Part shown: positions 24,201 through 39,200 of the stretch, piece after piece
Position numbering within the stretch: position 1 is the stretch's first letter
Layout of the letters: each line of letters opens with the position of its first letter
From: Platycnemis pennipes
Lineage: Eukaryota; Arthropoda; Insecta; Odonata; Platycnemididae
DNA length: 64,000 nt
Direction: 5' to 3'
NCBI GenBank assembly: GCA_933228895.1
Contig: OW121847.1
Span: 128,320,350-128,384,349, forward strand
Program-made: the position numbers and the translations under genes
The notes under the pieces: model-generated
The model's input: the letters and a program-made list of their open reading frames with translations, nothing else
Told to the model about the DNA's origin: nothing
Database searches by the model: none

Positions 24201-27200
24201 CCAGAATTAACATATTGTAAACTAATGTCTCCCAAAGACATTATATAGCAGGGAATAAAAGGCATTCACTATTCTTCACCTTCCTCAGTTTTTGGCCACA
24301 GATACGGAGTTGAGAGTTGATATCTATCCAGTTTTGGTTATGGGAGTTTGGGTTAATGCAGTGGGTATAGTACTGACTTCCCATCCTGAATTTGAATCCC
24401 GGCTGAGGCAGAGATTCTTCACTGGCAAAACCGATCCCAGAGCATTTTGAGTACAGTACACCATCTATCATATGGGACATTAAACCACTGACCCCTTGGC
24501 ACTAGTAATCAAGAGCAGGATAATGCCAATGCCAGAATCCTCTCCAGCCTCCGCTGAAAATTGTTACTCTCACCCAGTAACCCACCTAAATGCCACAAAT
24601 TAGCTTTGTCCTCAGTTGCCTAGCCCAAATAAATACTTTTGATGGCAACCAAACACGTTTACCACACTCACAGTGAAAAGAATCTTTTAAATTTTGATGG
24701 TGGCTTTTCTCAGCAGAACCATTGGAACAAGAGTAAGCTTATACTTACACTATGATGGCACCAAATGCCAAATGAGATCACTTTGCTTCCTGTAAAAGAC
24801 AAGAATGAGTAAATTAGCATATACTACCATAATTATGCTAACAATAGAGCAGTGCAATATTTTTTAAACATTGGGTCGAGTATTCCATTCTAAATCTGCT
24901 ATTATTTTTTTATCAATCATCGAGTAGAGAATACAATATTGTATTTCCTGATCAGAAATCTCTCCTTCAAAACTTAACTTGCTTTGCTCGAACTGTATTT
25001 TATTAATGAAACAGGAGGAATAAGTGTTTTCCTCTTTATTTTCAATCAATTTGGGTAGCCAAAGAATGATATTGCTACAGTTTATACTGCCCAAGAGAGT
25101 CCTTTGGCTAGCCCATTTTATATTCTTCAAGGGGTGACATACATCACAATGCAACCAGAGCCAAAGAGAAACTGAATATGTCTTACTGTCGGCTGGCTAA
25201 ATCTTTTAATTCTGAAAACCTGGCTATCAAGTGCTACTAAGTGCTGCCTAACACAGCCAGCACTGTTGTCAACAAAGTGCTCCATAGACTCTTGCAAAAC
25301 TGGCTTGTAGCTATTCCTCTGTACTCTTTGGAGGAATAAGTACTTTACCCCTGACTTCTATAGTGTTGTGTTCTAATTCTCACTCACATATATGTAAGCT
25401 TACTTTTTATTTATGTATTAATTTAAGCACAGAAAACTAGCAATCAAAATCATAAAAAAGTATAGTAATTCATGGAAAAGTATTATGCATTTTGCACATT
25501 ATAGCTCTCAACTACTTCCCCTGAAAAAATAAAATGATGCTATCTGAAGCTATAGATTATGCAAGTTGCCCCAATGAATGGCACTTACCTCCGTGACCCC
25601 TTTCTTCCTCACACGGCACATATTTCGGTACATCTAATCCATATGGCTCAAAAAAAACATTTTTGCTCATATGTTTTCCTCATATCAAGCAATCTACTGC
25701 AAACAAAAATTTCTGTGGAAGCCCAAACATTTTGACTTGGGCATCTGAAAGAAAATAAAAATTACTTTTATCAATCACGAACTTCTTAAAATCTTACTCT
25801 CTTTATGCCCTCAAATTCATGTACTACTTGCCAATGATGGGAATCAAAATTTTCTAACTGATTAAAAAAGATTGAATAATATGGCAGAAAATGAAAACCT
25901 TCCTCAGTAAGTTTACTTCGTAAACATTTTTAGATTAGGTGGATTTTCAATTATACCCACAGTATGCATGCGTTCATTTAAGATTGTACCATATATGATT
26001 TATAATTCACTCACAGGATTAAAATGTGCACAAGAGTCAACCTTAAGGATTTGGTTACAGCACATCATGAAATGGGGCATTTACAGTACTTTCTACAATA
26101 TCGTCATCTTCCTAAAGTGTACAGAGATGGTGCCAATCCAGGTAAGAGTGATGAAATGGTGAACCATGGCCTTAGTTTTACAACCATGAAAGTGACATGA
26201 GATGTGAGCTTGGTATAAGCATATTCAAGTTACAGAACTATATCTCAACAATTTATTCTCATATTTTATGCTTTGTTCATATAGACACAGGACTCTTAAA
26301 AGTGCATTACAAAAGCAAGAAAAAAATGCTTAGCCGCAAGAAAGCTATCTAAAACCCTTGACTTGTGAATCAATGTAAGCATGAAGGGCAACATTTCCAT
26401 ATTTTGAAATATTATTAAACTATTCTTAAATTCTGCTCAGAAAAGTAATGGAAAGCAATAGTTATCATGAATACCCCAATCAGATAAGTAGACTGGAAAA
26501 GTTTCATTCCCATTCACAGAAATAAAATGCATTGATAATAAAAAAGGAGAGTCTGCAATTAGAAACTTATGAAAAATGTTTAACATTCCTACACATATGA
26601 TGTATTAAAGAGTTTTTACGAGTAAAAAAACTAAGGCGAGGAAAAATAAGATATGACAAAAATACCTGAAATTTTCATTAAAAATTAGTAATAATTTTTT
26701 TGCTGTAGACAGTTCATGAATATGATAATCAGAAATTACCTGCACTTTAAAGAACCTATAAAGTTATGCTGGTTAACTGAGAGAACAAAAACAAATTTCT
26801 TAAATTCATTATCAAATAAATAAATTCTCTTTACAATATCACTTCTTGAAAGGCGTGATAAAAAAACATCTACAATATAAGTCAAGTACCTAAATATATT
26901 AGTCAATTCCACAATGATTATGTTTGATTTCATATTTCAATTTTCTGAATATCCTAACAGGGTTCCATGAAGCTGTTGGAGAAGCTATTGCCCTATCTGT
27001 CGCAACACCACGTCATTTGCGCTCCCTTGGCCTACTCAGAACATCTTCTGGTGAAGACTCTGCTCATGATATTAATTTTCTATTTGCTTTGGCTCTAGAT
27101 AAAGTGGCATTCTTGCCATTTGCTCTAGCACTTGACCGATGGAGATGGGACATTTTCAGAGGATCTGTGTCTAAAGAACGCTACAATTGCCACTGGTGGA

Positions 27201-30200
27201 GGCTAAGGTAAAATAGAACAAACAGATTCAGGTTATACTATGTGGAACTCTTATCATGTTGAAAGAGAAAGAACTTGAAAGTGTAGGCCATACCATTTAT
27301 AACTACCACCAATCAAGGTTTCAATGGATCACAGTCATTTTTAAGGTTTCTCACAATGCAACAGTAGGTACCTACATATGTCTCTATTAAGGGAGGAGAC
27401 GAAAATCAGTGAGGGGGAAGGTAGAATTGAATTAAGTAGGCTGGCTAGGGTGGCGGAGGAAATTTAAAAGAAAACAACCTCTAACTTGGGAGGATTGGGG
27501 GAGGTGGTGTGGTGAAGGTTGAAAGTGACACAAACCAAAAGTCGATAAAATCAATAAAACAATGAACATAATAATGATGATAATTACAGTAAATCAATAA
27601 AAACCAAATAAAAACCTTAGTAAGAGGCAAAAAGGAAAGAAGGAGGGGATGCATGTTACCCATATTTCGAGCCTCTAAGAGGAAGGGCAATAGACAGGAA
27701 AGGAGAATGACAATCATTCATGAGGTCATTACAGAAAATATTATTTTTCGAATTAACAATGTCAAACACTTTCAGAAGGTTTAAATTTTCTCCCGTGCTT
27801 TCAAAGCATATAATATTAGCTTGAAAATCACTAGTTTCCAATTTATTTAGATGTTAAGCATTAGAGGAGGAAAGGTCACTTTTTCCACACACATGTTGAG
27901 CAAATGCAGTGCTATGACAGTAGTACAACCAGGAAAGTGTTTTTGATCAGAATTCTGAGAAAGAGGCAAGGGGTGAGTGGAATAAACCCAAGTAAAACTG
28001 TCATTAAATGAGGAGATTTTTAACTGCATCTCCTCCATTCAGGGCTGCCAGTGAGAAGATTCCAAAATTAAATGAGAAAAGTGAGAATATTCTTCAAGAA
28101 AAGTGAGATTTTAATGGAAAAAGTGAGTAAATAGTGACGATTTTGGGGAACATAACTAAAGAATATCAGCAATATTTTGAGTCTGGAGCCATTGATGAAT
28201 GTATTCTATGTACAAAGTTCATACTCCAAGTGTTGTCACGTGATTCAGCAATTTTTATGTCAACATGAAGGTGTTTTGATGTTCGGAATGCAGAAAAAAC
28301 ACAGTAAATATTGAAATAAAATATAGCATATAGATGACAAGTTTTATTCACTGATAAACAAAGACAGGAAGAAAAGATTTTTTCGAGTCAACAAATAGAA
28401 TGTAAACTGGCAACATAAAATGTATTTATGTTAAAGTTGATGGTTTCAGGCGTTACTATTGGGCGTTCCCATGATGATGATGTTAATCGTCGAAACCATG
28501 GTAGTAGTGGTGTGCTTAAACAATTTTGGAATTATTAAGTTTATTATATCATTCATTATGCAAGTATTTATGTTATAAATCAGGATGGAAATAAAGTAAT
28601 GAAGCATAGACAAAGACAAATTATGTCATCAAAGAATTTAACTAACGGGCAACATCCCTAAGTTTGGGGATCAAATTCAGCTACAAATGAACAAAGACTA
28701 ACTCAATTGACAAAACAAAAGATTTTGAGCTGACAATATATAAGATGTAAAGTGGTAACATAAAAGATAATTATGTTGCGAATCAGGACAGAAATGGTGA
28801 TGTTCATAAATATTGACATCAATTGTAGCACATAAAGAAGTTTTCTTTACTAATAAAAAAATAATGCCTCAATTGACCAGAAACAAAATATTTTCTTGAG
28901 TCAGGAGCCCCGGAAGAAAGATATAAGTATTTGGGTGGTCCTGAAAGTGTTAAAGGATCATTAGTGATGGGCGCACATTCTGGTTTGCCTCTATAATACC
29001 TTAAGCCATCTTTTATATTCAGTCGTGCATTCATAGTGCGCTCCTCCATGACAGAACGCTCAGCTGGAAGTTGACTTCTTGAAAATGAAAAATGACGTTC
29101 AATATCTGCATTTCCATGAGCCATTGGAAGGGTGGCCTTAACAACTTTGATTATGAGTAGATATTTGGTAGATTACAGATGTTATTCAAGTTAAATACAG
29201 TCAAGCCCGTTTATAAGGAAGTTGAAGGGGCCGAATATTTACTTCGTAATAACCGAACTTGGTTATATGTGGACCAGTTTTCAGAGCCTCTCTTTGACGG
29301 GGAATATCCTTCACTTCATTATAAATGGGTTTGATATCAGAGGGCTTGACTGTATTCTGATCCAATAATCATCCATTCTCATACTAGAATCGAACGGCAG
29401 TAGATTTTCCATCTGTAAAGCTTTCCATTCATTTCGGAGAACAACATCTTTGATACCAAGATCAAGCTGTACCATTTCGTTCACTGCAACAATGCTGCCT
29501 TAACTTCTGCTTATTTATATTTTCTGTGGCAGGAGGCATTTGGCATCTGATCCCTTCAATAAAATGGATGGATCCAAAAGACATAGCATTCTCTCTAATG
29601 TCAACTTTATCGGTTTCAACCAAATTTTTGGTATCGTTGATAAAGCAGATGTTCAAACAGTCTATTTTGTTTTTAATTAACTCATATTTACAGTATCTAC
29701 TTAATAGCAGAATGAATAGATTTGACATTTCCTTATGCAAAACATAGATCATTGGCTGTTCCACTTGAAAATTTTTTGAAAACCTCTCAAACAGTTTCAC
29801 ACTGTACACTACTAACGCAATTTGTGTGGGGATTGTTGTGCTTCTCAGCACACTAGCTATTGCTTGGTAACACTTGTAAGAGCTTCTCAGAGATTTTGTC
29901 ATTTGGCTACTGTTTTACAAAAAACAGTGGGCGAGTACTGGCCACTGTTCCAATAGTCTCTCAGCTGCCAATCCCAGCGTACCCACCTTAAAGACACATG
30001 CTTCAAAAACCCATGCTTCAGAACTTTATTCCCTTCCAAAGATCGTTCATAGACCTTGAATCGGCTTGGATAGTCTAGAAAATCATGGACCAAAATAACA
30101 ATATCTGATACCTCCAAGCCAAATTAACCGAGACCTACTTGAAAGAAAGAGTTAAGAATATGTAGATTACAAAAGCCTTGTTTAAAAGACTGGCACTGCT

Positions 30201-33200
30201 CTTCTTTCAGTCTCTCATTGACTATTCTAAACATTTATATTTGTTCACATTAGGCCCATCACTAGAAAGAATCAGAAATTTCTTTACAGGTAACTGAACA
30301 TAGTCTATGGCTGAAAGGATTAGCTTAGATAAAATCTATGAAGCGGCTTTGCCAATAAAATAGGTCTCAAGATGATGAAACACAACATGCTGTCTTTTCT
30401 GTGAAAAGAATCTGACTGCCACTTGAAACTCATTTGCATGTTTTTCAATTGTCGTTTCATTGTAACAAATCGTAAAACTATAAGCGGCTCGGCAGTCCTC
30501 TAACATTGAATTACAAAAATAAGGGCCTAATGCATCCGCCCACAAATAAGTCACCTTTGTTCTGCCTAGAGACATGTCCTGTGGCACGTTTTCTCATCCA
30601 AACATATATCTGAACATATCTACAGCACTGTTGCAAGAATAGGCAGAATAACAAGCCTGAATACACTTCATAGCCCATTGCAGTTCCACCCTATAAGTGC
30701 TGGCCTTCCGTATTGCAATCTGCAACACTGGAACAGCAGCAAAGATGGTATTCACGACTGCTGACGAGCTTGCCCTGGATTCCAACATAGTTGGTAGTAA
30801 AGGAGGCCCTTTGGTGAGAACCAGTTGACGTGGATTTAGCTTGACTACGATGCAACTCTTGTGCTTTGCCATTTTGATGTGTTGGTCGAGTGCCTGCAAC
30901 CCCTTCCATTCAACGCTGATGTAGCATTCACAAACCCAACAATAGACTATGGTTCTTTGGATGATATATGCCCAATCACCGATCTTGCAGCCCAGTGAGT
31001 CTTACTTTTTCAGCCAAGCCTCATTTGTTGTCATCATATGTCCTAAAGGGAGACGTAAAAGTATGTTTCATATATTATCTACTCGACTAGAATGATAATA
31101 GACCACATCACAGATACAGAAAGAAAAACCCGGGATGTTTCAGTACTTTGCGACAGCATGGCTAGTATGAGATAGTATTGACACATCAATAGTGTGAAAG
31201 AGTATTCACAATGGCCGGCTTTCCTCTAGCCGAACCCCTTGTTTGCATTCTGCACAGCAGTAGCAGTAAGCAAGAGCAACTTGAGACATGAGAGATTCTT
31301 AGGGAGTTTATTTATTTTGGCGGTGCACCATAGAGAAATGAATCTGGAAAGAATCAAACAGTGGATTATAAGTGTTTCCCAATTATCCGTGCACCCTTTA
31401 TCAGTCAGTAGCATGGAAAATTGAGAGTTTACTGTACAAGTCCCTGGGCTGCTGCAGCACCTTCGTGAGGCTGCAGAGGCCGGGAAAATCTCGCTTGGCA
31501 CTGAAAATGCATGCATTCTGAAAGTCTTTGATTCGGCAGTCAGCACTAATCGCTAGGAAACTCTTAAGACCAAAAAAAAATCAAAAAAAGGGAGAATAGC
31601 GAGCATTTTTCAAATAAAGTGAGGAATAGGGAGTGTTTTGAAAAAAGTGAGAAAAGTTGGTCCATTGACAGCCCTGCCTCTACTTGATCAAGTCCAGAAT
31701 TCCATATCACATAACCCATTGCACACCATTTTTGGGAAAAAATTATATACTGGTAAGAACTTAATAGTGAAAAAATGTGTGCATATATAATCAGTCCACA
31801 ATCCTTTCAGTACAGTGCTTATTAAGAACTCTCAAATAAAAACACAACCTACGATATCCCCTCACAACTCATAATACTGTAGCTATTGAATCTAGACTAA
31901 TAACCTCTAATTTTCAGGGAGCAGTATTCTGGTATCAAGCCACCAGTTTTAAGATCAGAATCAGACTTCGATCCAGGCTCCAAGTATCATGTACCAGCCA
32001 ATGTTCCCTATATAAGGTATGTAAAAATTTCAGATCTTAATGAAATGCAATGTACATTGCCAAGCAGCATGTACATTCAAGTACATTTATAAGTCATATA
32101 TCCACAAAATGAAATATATATTTTGTAAGCTTTCAGAATCAATATGTGCCAGTATGACCGTGATTTTCGGAAATTGCTCTATATAAGCAGATGGTACCAT
32201 CAAAAATAGTATAATTTCAAAATGCTAAAAAAACAATTCATCCCTCCAAAATATATATTTAGAGTAAAACAACATTTTTCCGTCAATCTAACTGAGCTCC
32301 CCAAAGGAATACTGACCACTTCAACTCAATTATTCAGGTTGAAACTAATTTATATAGAACATACCCGAGCATATGGCATTGGGCCAATATGGTCCAATAT
32401 GGGCCAACCATTGGCCCAACATAGGACGAATATTGGCCCAATGTGGTATGCTACTTGGGCATTGAGAGTGTACCCAAGTAGCTCAGATGGTTGGGCCAAC
32501 GTTGGGAAACAGTACCACGGTTGGGGAATGGTTCGGTTACTTTACGGCCGTTGGGCCAACATTGGGAAACAGTACCATTGGCATGGTTATTTATGATCCG
32601 TTGGGCCAACGTTGGGAGATGGTGTAAGGGGACTGCCTGATTACAGTGCAGCTAAGCTGAATATTATCTCACTTGGCACATTCCCAGCTACATGGCATTT
32701 GTTATCCAAGAGTTCTATCCAAGATGTAGTGAATCGGAATGGAACAACTCTGAATAATGACCCTATTTGCATGTTTCTCTTCATCCATCCTATATAACTG
32801 GATTTTACGCATCTGTTGCATAGCTTTCCTCCCTCGTTGACCTAATATTCTACCATTTACCTGACCTCAGTTCCATTCAATGAACGTACTGTGCTAATGT
32901 ATATACATTATGTGTGTATCACTATCATCATTAGTACTCATATAGCACAAAATACCTACTAGATATCTACAGCATATCTTCAACGTCTTAAATGTTTACA
33001 AGATGTCTATAAAATATATTAGATGTCTCCTAGATGTGAAAATTATATTTTTCATTCATTTCATATGGATTCAAATGTCAAAATGTCATATTCATCATAC
33101 CATATGCCATATATATATATCTCTCTCTCTCTGTGACTAAACAGGGTTAAAAATAGATTACTCAGTTACCAATTACAGCACGACAAATTTTAAAAACATG

Positions 33201-36200
33201 CGCTCTCTCAGCTTGCGGAAGTTGGAAATTTAGTTCGTTTTCACGGTATTCTTCGTGTTTGAAAACTAAGCTCGTTTAAATTAATGACTTAACAAATTGG
33301 GAGAATTAGATATGCTTTCAACATGTATATATTTATTTCGGAAATAAAGCTCCACGTGACAGGACTTGCGGCCAGGAGAGATACGCTGCTCGAATTTGCC
33401 AAGTTGTAAGCTACCGTAGGTACGACACGCATCAAAAACCATGCGAGAAAATTTCTCTAGTATGCACAGAAAAAATATCCTTGCCTATGCTTGAATAAAA
33501 GTTTATAAGTTTCAGCATTTACCAAATTAAAATCAGCGATAAGAGAGATACCTTTTTTCTCAGCTTCTCGACGAAAGAAACAAATTGAATTTACATTATC
33601 CTCAACTCCGTCTCCAAAAACTTTGCACAAGGAGTCATAATGACGGTATGCTTCCAAAGATACCGTCAGTTCTTAAACTGACACCGACTTGAATTCTTAA
33701 AGATGATACATTTTTCCGCTATTGTCGAGTCCTCATGACTCATTCACAGCGATAGGCAAGCTGCTGGCAGCAGAAGATTCCACACGTGACCTACCTTTCC
33801 CTTTCAGGCATGCTATGCATAGCATGCCTGAAAGTGCATACTCATGAGTACTTACAACTCGACTTGATACTCGACTCGATGTCAAAAAGTACTACATGCA
33901 CATCCCTAAAAAATCTACTGGTTAAGTAATTAAAAAATTAATTCTGGTTTTAAAACATCAAATATACTATAATATAATTATTTTACATCCAATTGTGGAC
34001 TGTGGAATATGTTAACTTTTATAAGCCTTAATAAGTGGTCAGAAAGTGTTAAGACAACATGTTCTGTCCAGTTTTAAATTAATACGACGTAGTTCATCAA
34101 CTGGCCAAATATAGCTTTGTTAGCATAATAATTCGTGATATTGATTCTTTTAGCCTAATTATTCGAGATTTCAAATATCGAATATTTTTAACATAATTAT
34201 TCGACATCTTGAATATCGAATATGTACTTTCTAGGATTCGAGGTATTCATGGGTAGTATTCGCGCATCTCTATATATGAATATATATTGCATTCAAATGT
34301 CATGAGTGAAAATTTTTACTTGAAAGTGCCCATGAATCGGCTCCACATGCAGCATTAAAATACCATCACAGTGAAAGGGTTAGAGTTGATTGATTCACCC
34401 AACATAAGTTACACATAACCATCCATACAGGAACATCAAAACTACATAGGCGTGGTAAATCAAGGGGACACAGTGCAGCTAATAATAATTAATTATATTC
34501 AAAAATAACTTTCTCAGAGAAGTCTAAATAGCTTGTTGCTTATCTTCATGCAGTGAGTAAAAGAGAAGGGAATTCTAATAAAAATATTCTTCTCCACCAA
34601 TGAAAATTATGAGATTTCGATAAAGAGTTGTTACATATAAAAATCCAATTATGCTAATCTCTCTGGAGCTGATTTGAAAATATATGATGATGCTTACTAT
34701 GGTGAGTAACCACAATCATTGGTCATCAATCTTTAAAGTTGTAAGAGGCATTTCGGCACAGGAAGGTGCATTGGTAAAAACAGGAGCAACAATGCGGCAG
34801 CCTTGGGCATATATCCATCACTGTCGCATGAAAGTAAAAATTCCTAGATTATCAGTTGATACTAAATAATAGCAATGTACATCTATATATAAAACATACT
34901 AATTTAACACAACTTATGAATGACACTTGTTAATGAACATTTTTTCCATCTATCATGCAGGTATTTCATCGGTACCATTTTACAGTTTCAACTTCACAGA
35001 ACTCTCTGCAAACGAGCAGGCCAGTACTCTCCAGAAAATCCACACTACCAGCTTCATCAATGTGATATTCGTGGCAGTAAGGCTGCTGGTGAAGCTCTGG
35101 GGTAAGCAACACATCCTAAATCAAGTATAACACTTATGAAAGCTTCAATTTTTCTGGTTTTAACTAATACATCCTTCCAATTCATTCACATAGACTCACT
35201 GCAGTTTCATCAAGTATTTACCCAATAATTGCTAAATTTCATTTTCTGTAGCCACCGCTCAACAATTTCAGTGAAGATAAATCACACAAGATATTGCTCA
35301 ATCTTCCATTTTACAGACTCCTATTTTAGTCATACAATTGTGCCTTTGAGAAACTTGACCATTCCCTATACCTCTTGCATAGGCTTGTAAGTGTTGTACT
35401 TTGTGCTGGGGACCTAGCGAGGCCCATTAGCTTCAATATCTTAAACTGGCTGAGGAAAATGAAGCTTCTCGAGCTAATGTATTAAACAAAGTGAAATGGT
35501 TGGCAGCTAGGATTCTAGGGAAGCTCAGCTTTCACAATTGTCCACACATTTCCTCAGTTTTTCACATATTTCAGGATTTATATAGCTCTCTCACAATATT
35601 CCCTTTAACATCTACTACCAGAAAAATATATTATTCATTTGGCAACCACTTACTGTGTCCCATGGACCCTCCACAGATTACAAAGTACACTTGTCCTCAA
35701 TGTGATGAATGCATGCAGTACAGTTGACTTTGATTTACCTCCAGTAATAAAAGAGCAATCAGAAATAGCAAAAGGAAATTCTAAGTCAGTGGGTGGAAGA
35801 GATGATAATAGGCAAAAGGAAATGAAAAACATTATAGATGGAATGAACTAGCCGAACAGAGAAAGAATATGGATGGAAGTGTTAGATACTATTTTCTAGG
35901 TTTACAAATTAAATGGCTAACAGCAGTGGGTAAAATAATTCCAAAATAATGGTAATACATTTAGGAATTGTTTTGAAAGCTTATTTAAACTATAGGATGC
36001 TATACAGTGGAGCCCATTGTAATTGCCATCACTACTCCCAATTTTTGAGTATACCACTGGATGGAGAAGATTTTTCAGGAAGAAGGAACACACAAACTTG
36101 AAGACTATAGTCTATGCATATACTATGCATATATGCATGAATATCCTTAGGTCATAATAATAAGTACGTATATGCTATGGAAATATATGTATAAAGTATG

Positions 36201-39200
36201 ATATGCAGTAAAGTGTGTAAAAATTATATGTACATATAAAATATAGAAAGATATGTACTTGTAGAATATTTAAAATTCAGTGTTCACAAATAACATAGTT
36301 ATCAACATAAATGATCTTTTACGGATAATTTTCTTTCTGATTAAATTCTTCTCTCAGCAGCAAAATACCTAAGGAACACATTAATTTTTCATAGGGTTTA
36401 CAAGATTTTTCCAACAAACTGCCAAATCAACCCGTCACCCTACTCAAAAGGCGTTGTTCCATAAATAAAGACCTTTCACTCATCATATGCACCCCTCCTT
36501 GTGGATAGCTGCCTCAGGAGATCAGTTAGTTGTCTTCCCTGGAACAGCATGCCTGTCATAAGCTCTGTACTTATCAATCCTAAGGATGGGCTTTTCGTCA
36601 ATACATAACAGCAAATAGTCATCCCTGAACTTCTTTTGGCAGGACCCTCTACTGAGTGTTACTTTGCTTTTGAAAAGAAAAGCTGGTCACAAAAGTGTTG
36701 GCTACTAGCCTGAAATAGAGTGGCTGTTGGCCACTAAAGAAAGTGACCATTAAAAGTAGGGGCAATTTACTCCTATCATTTGGGATATATGTTCAGTGTT
36801 GGAAAAAAATTGGCTACTTACTGTGGTGAATGTTGAGGTAGGTTTCAAAGTGATTATGAAATTTTGAATGCAGAAAATACTACTGGGAGGTTGCTGAGAA
36901 TGATGATACTGGCCTTTGTACATACAGGCTTCTCATCCTTGGGGTGACTAATATTTTTCAGTGGAATATAAGTCTCTAATTAAGTGAAATTACAAGAAAA
37001 TAAAACATTGCAGATCCAGAGATACATTAAAGTAAACTTACATTTACGTAACCTAGTATTCTTCTGGCCTTCTAGACAGAAGATGATACTGTGTATCAAA
37101 ACCAGAAGCAGTTAAATACATTTACCAGTGGAACTGTAAAGTTTTCTTTACTTGTGAATTGTTTTGAAGGAATCCCACCAAGTGAAGCCTCTAAATTACC
37201 CTAATTAAGCACTGCACAGAGGGCACTTAAAGTTCAGTACCTACTCAATTCATCAGATATCCCTGAGAGAACAAAGTATGTAGTGTACCTAATGTAAACC
37301 CAATTTTAACATCTACATCTAGCATATAACTGATGTGGATCAGATTTAAATGTTAAAAGAGGGCTTACATTAGGTATGCTGCAAACTTTGTGCCCTCGGG
37401 GTATGATGATAAGACCATTTGTGACTTTGCTTCAGAGTAGGCTACTGCAAATGCCATGTTTCTTTCCACCATTCCTTCTTTTCCTAAAAACCCTACTTAT
37501 ACCCCATCATCCACCTATCCTGAACAGTGAAAATGACCTCATCAGTCAGTTGCCTATCCAAGCAATTACCAGAATAATGAAGCCATTTCAATTAAGATCA
37601 TCAGATTTTAGTCTAATATACATTTAGCAGAGAATTCTTCAATGGATGGGGAGCATGGCATCCCTTAACCCATTTACGGCCAAGGTCATTATTACACTGA
37701 AAATCCAACTTTTTTCTTCATATTCCTTCTCAATATATGCCAGAAAAGAAATATAAAAACATTGATGCCGTAAAAAATTTCTTTATGCAAAAAAAATAAT
37801 GGTGTGTTTTTGCACCTTTGGCAGTTTTAGAGTTCTTGGGTGTTGAGGTGATGGTAGAATGATCATTTATTTGCATTTGTAGTCATAACTCAAGTAATTA
37901 AACGTTTTATTATAATTTTTATACTAGCTATGAATGATTACAATAGTTTTGGAAAGCACAGTGTTCATAACTGTGGCCTTTTTATGGGTAAAAATCAAGA
38001 AAATATTTTGGATGCCAGGGTACATTTTACACATGTGAATATTGTGTGAGTTTTGCATTACCTGTACCTTCTCCTGGATTCATTTTTCTTAATTAGATGA
38101 CCTACATTATCATTTCTTACGCTCAGTGGTGAGGATATACGCGATGTCCTACCTACTTTTGGGTTGTATGACATTCCTGCTCCTTGACCATCATTAGTTT
38201 ATTACTTTTCATTTGGGTCAGCGCAACATATGATTAGTTTTTGATGTTGGGTATCCTTACTTCTTTCCCCTATGTGTGTGACGGGTCACTGGCAAAGGAC
38301 ATTCCTCGTAAACCCGTATTGTGTGATGGAATGTGATTCACGAGGGGGTCACTCTGTGAATGTACAAACCCGAGTGTGGAAAAAGTCCCAGAACCCTGCA
38401 TGTGTGAAAGAGAATCACCAGGGTGACTCTGTATCGTATGCAAACCCACGTGACCATGAGTGCTTGAAAGTTATTATCAATTTTATTTTATTTACTTTAG
38501 TTATATAGTTTTCCTTTTTATTCCATTCAACTTACTATCCCCCACTTTTATTTTTATCTTGCATGTATGACAGGTCACTGGCATTGGAGAAATCCTCGTA
38601 AACCCCATGCTTGTGTGTGTGATTGAACTCACGAAGGTGACCATATTTAGTATACAAACCTGAGTGATTGTGTGAGTCACTGTTCATTTTTATTTTTACC
38701 TTGAATCCCGTAATGTTGAGTGTGACAATTGTTTGTAACAATGAGTGAGTGTGCGAGTGTGGCATTTACTTTTTATTTAAACTTCTTTGTATGCTTGATT
38801 TTGTTTGAGTGATTGAGAGCTCCCTTGATTTGTATATACTCCATCCTACCCTCTTCCCCCCTTTTTTATTCCTCTGCCCCCTTAAGAATACGGCTTTAGG
38901 GATAATTTTCTTTATTTGTTATTTGCATACAGCCGTAGAGATGTTCTATTCATTATTCAGCATACGATGTAAACTCAACTTGTGACATATTATTCCCTGT
39001 ATCTTTTTGGTATATTTTCCAGGAATTTGTACATGCACTGGCCAATTGATAAATAAATAATGGCCACCATCACTTCTTCCCCCTGATTTTTACTCAGTAG
39101 TTCGCATTTGCATTTCCATGTAGGCCTACTCCACCGTATCCTACTTCCCTATCACATGAGGCAGGGTGATAAAAGCCTTTTCTTTCGGCTAAAACTTTTT

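Larger units (their letters stand above)
28040..31676 (-). mobile_element. Decayed hAT transposon in intron 9
   Basis: Ends CAGGGCTGCCAGTG at left and the inverse of CAGGGCTGTCAATG at right, a typical hAT terminus. The eight bases outside (CCTCCATT and CCTCTACT) agree at six of eight, as expected for an old 8-bp target duplication. GTGAG and AAAAGTGAG motifs recur near both ends. It encloses a minus-strand transposase relic and a younger MITE at 29198-29352. Confidence 0.8.
32017..34960 (+). other. Intron 10 of the ACE-like gene
   Basis: Contains the TTGGGCCAAC cluster, a short AT/CT microsatellite and a 34-bp palindrome. No coding exon recognised. Confidence 0.6.
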
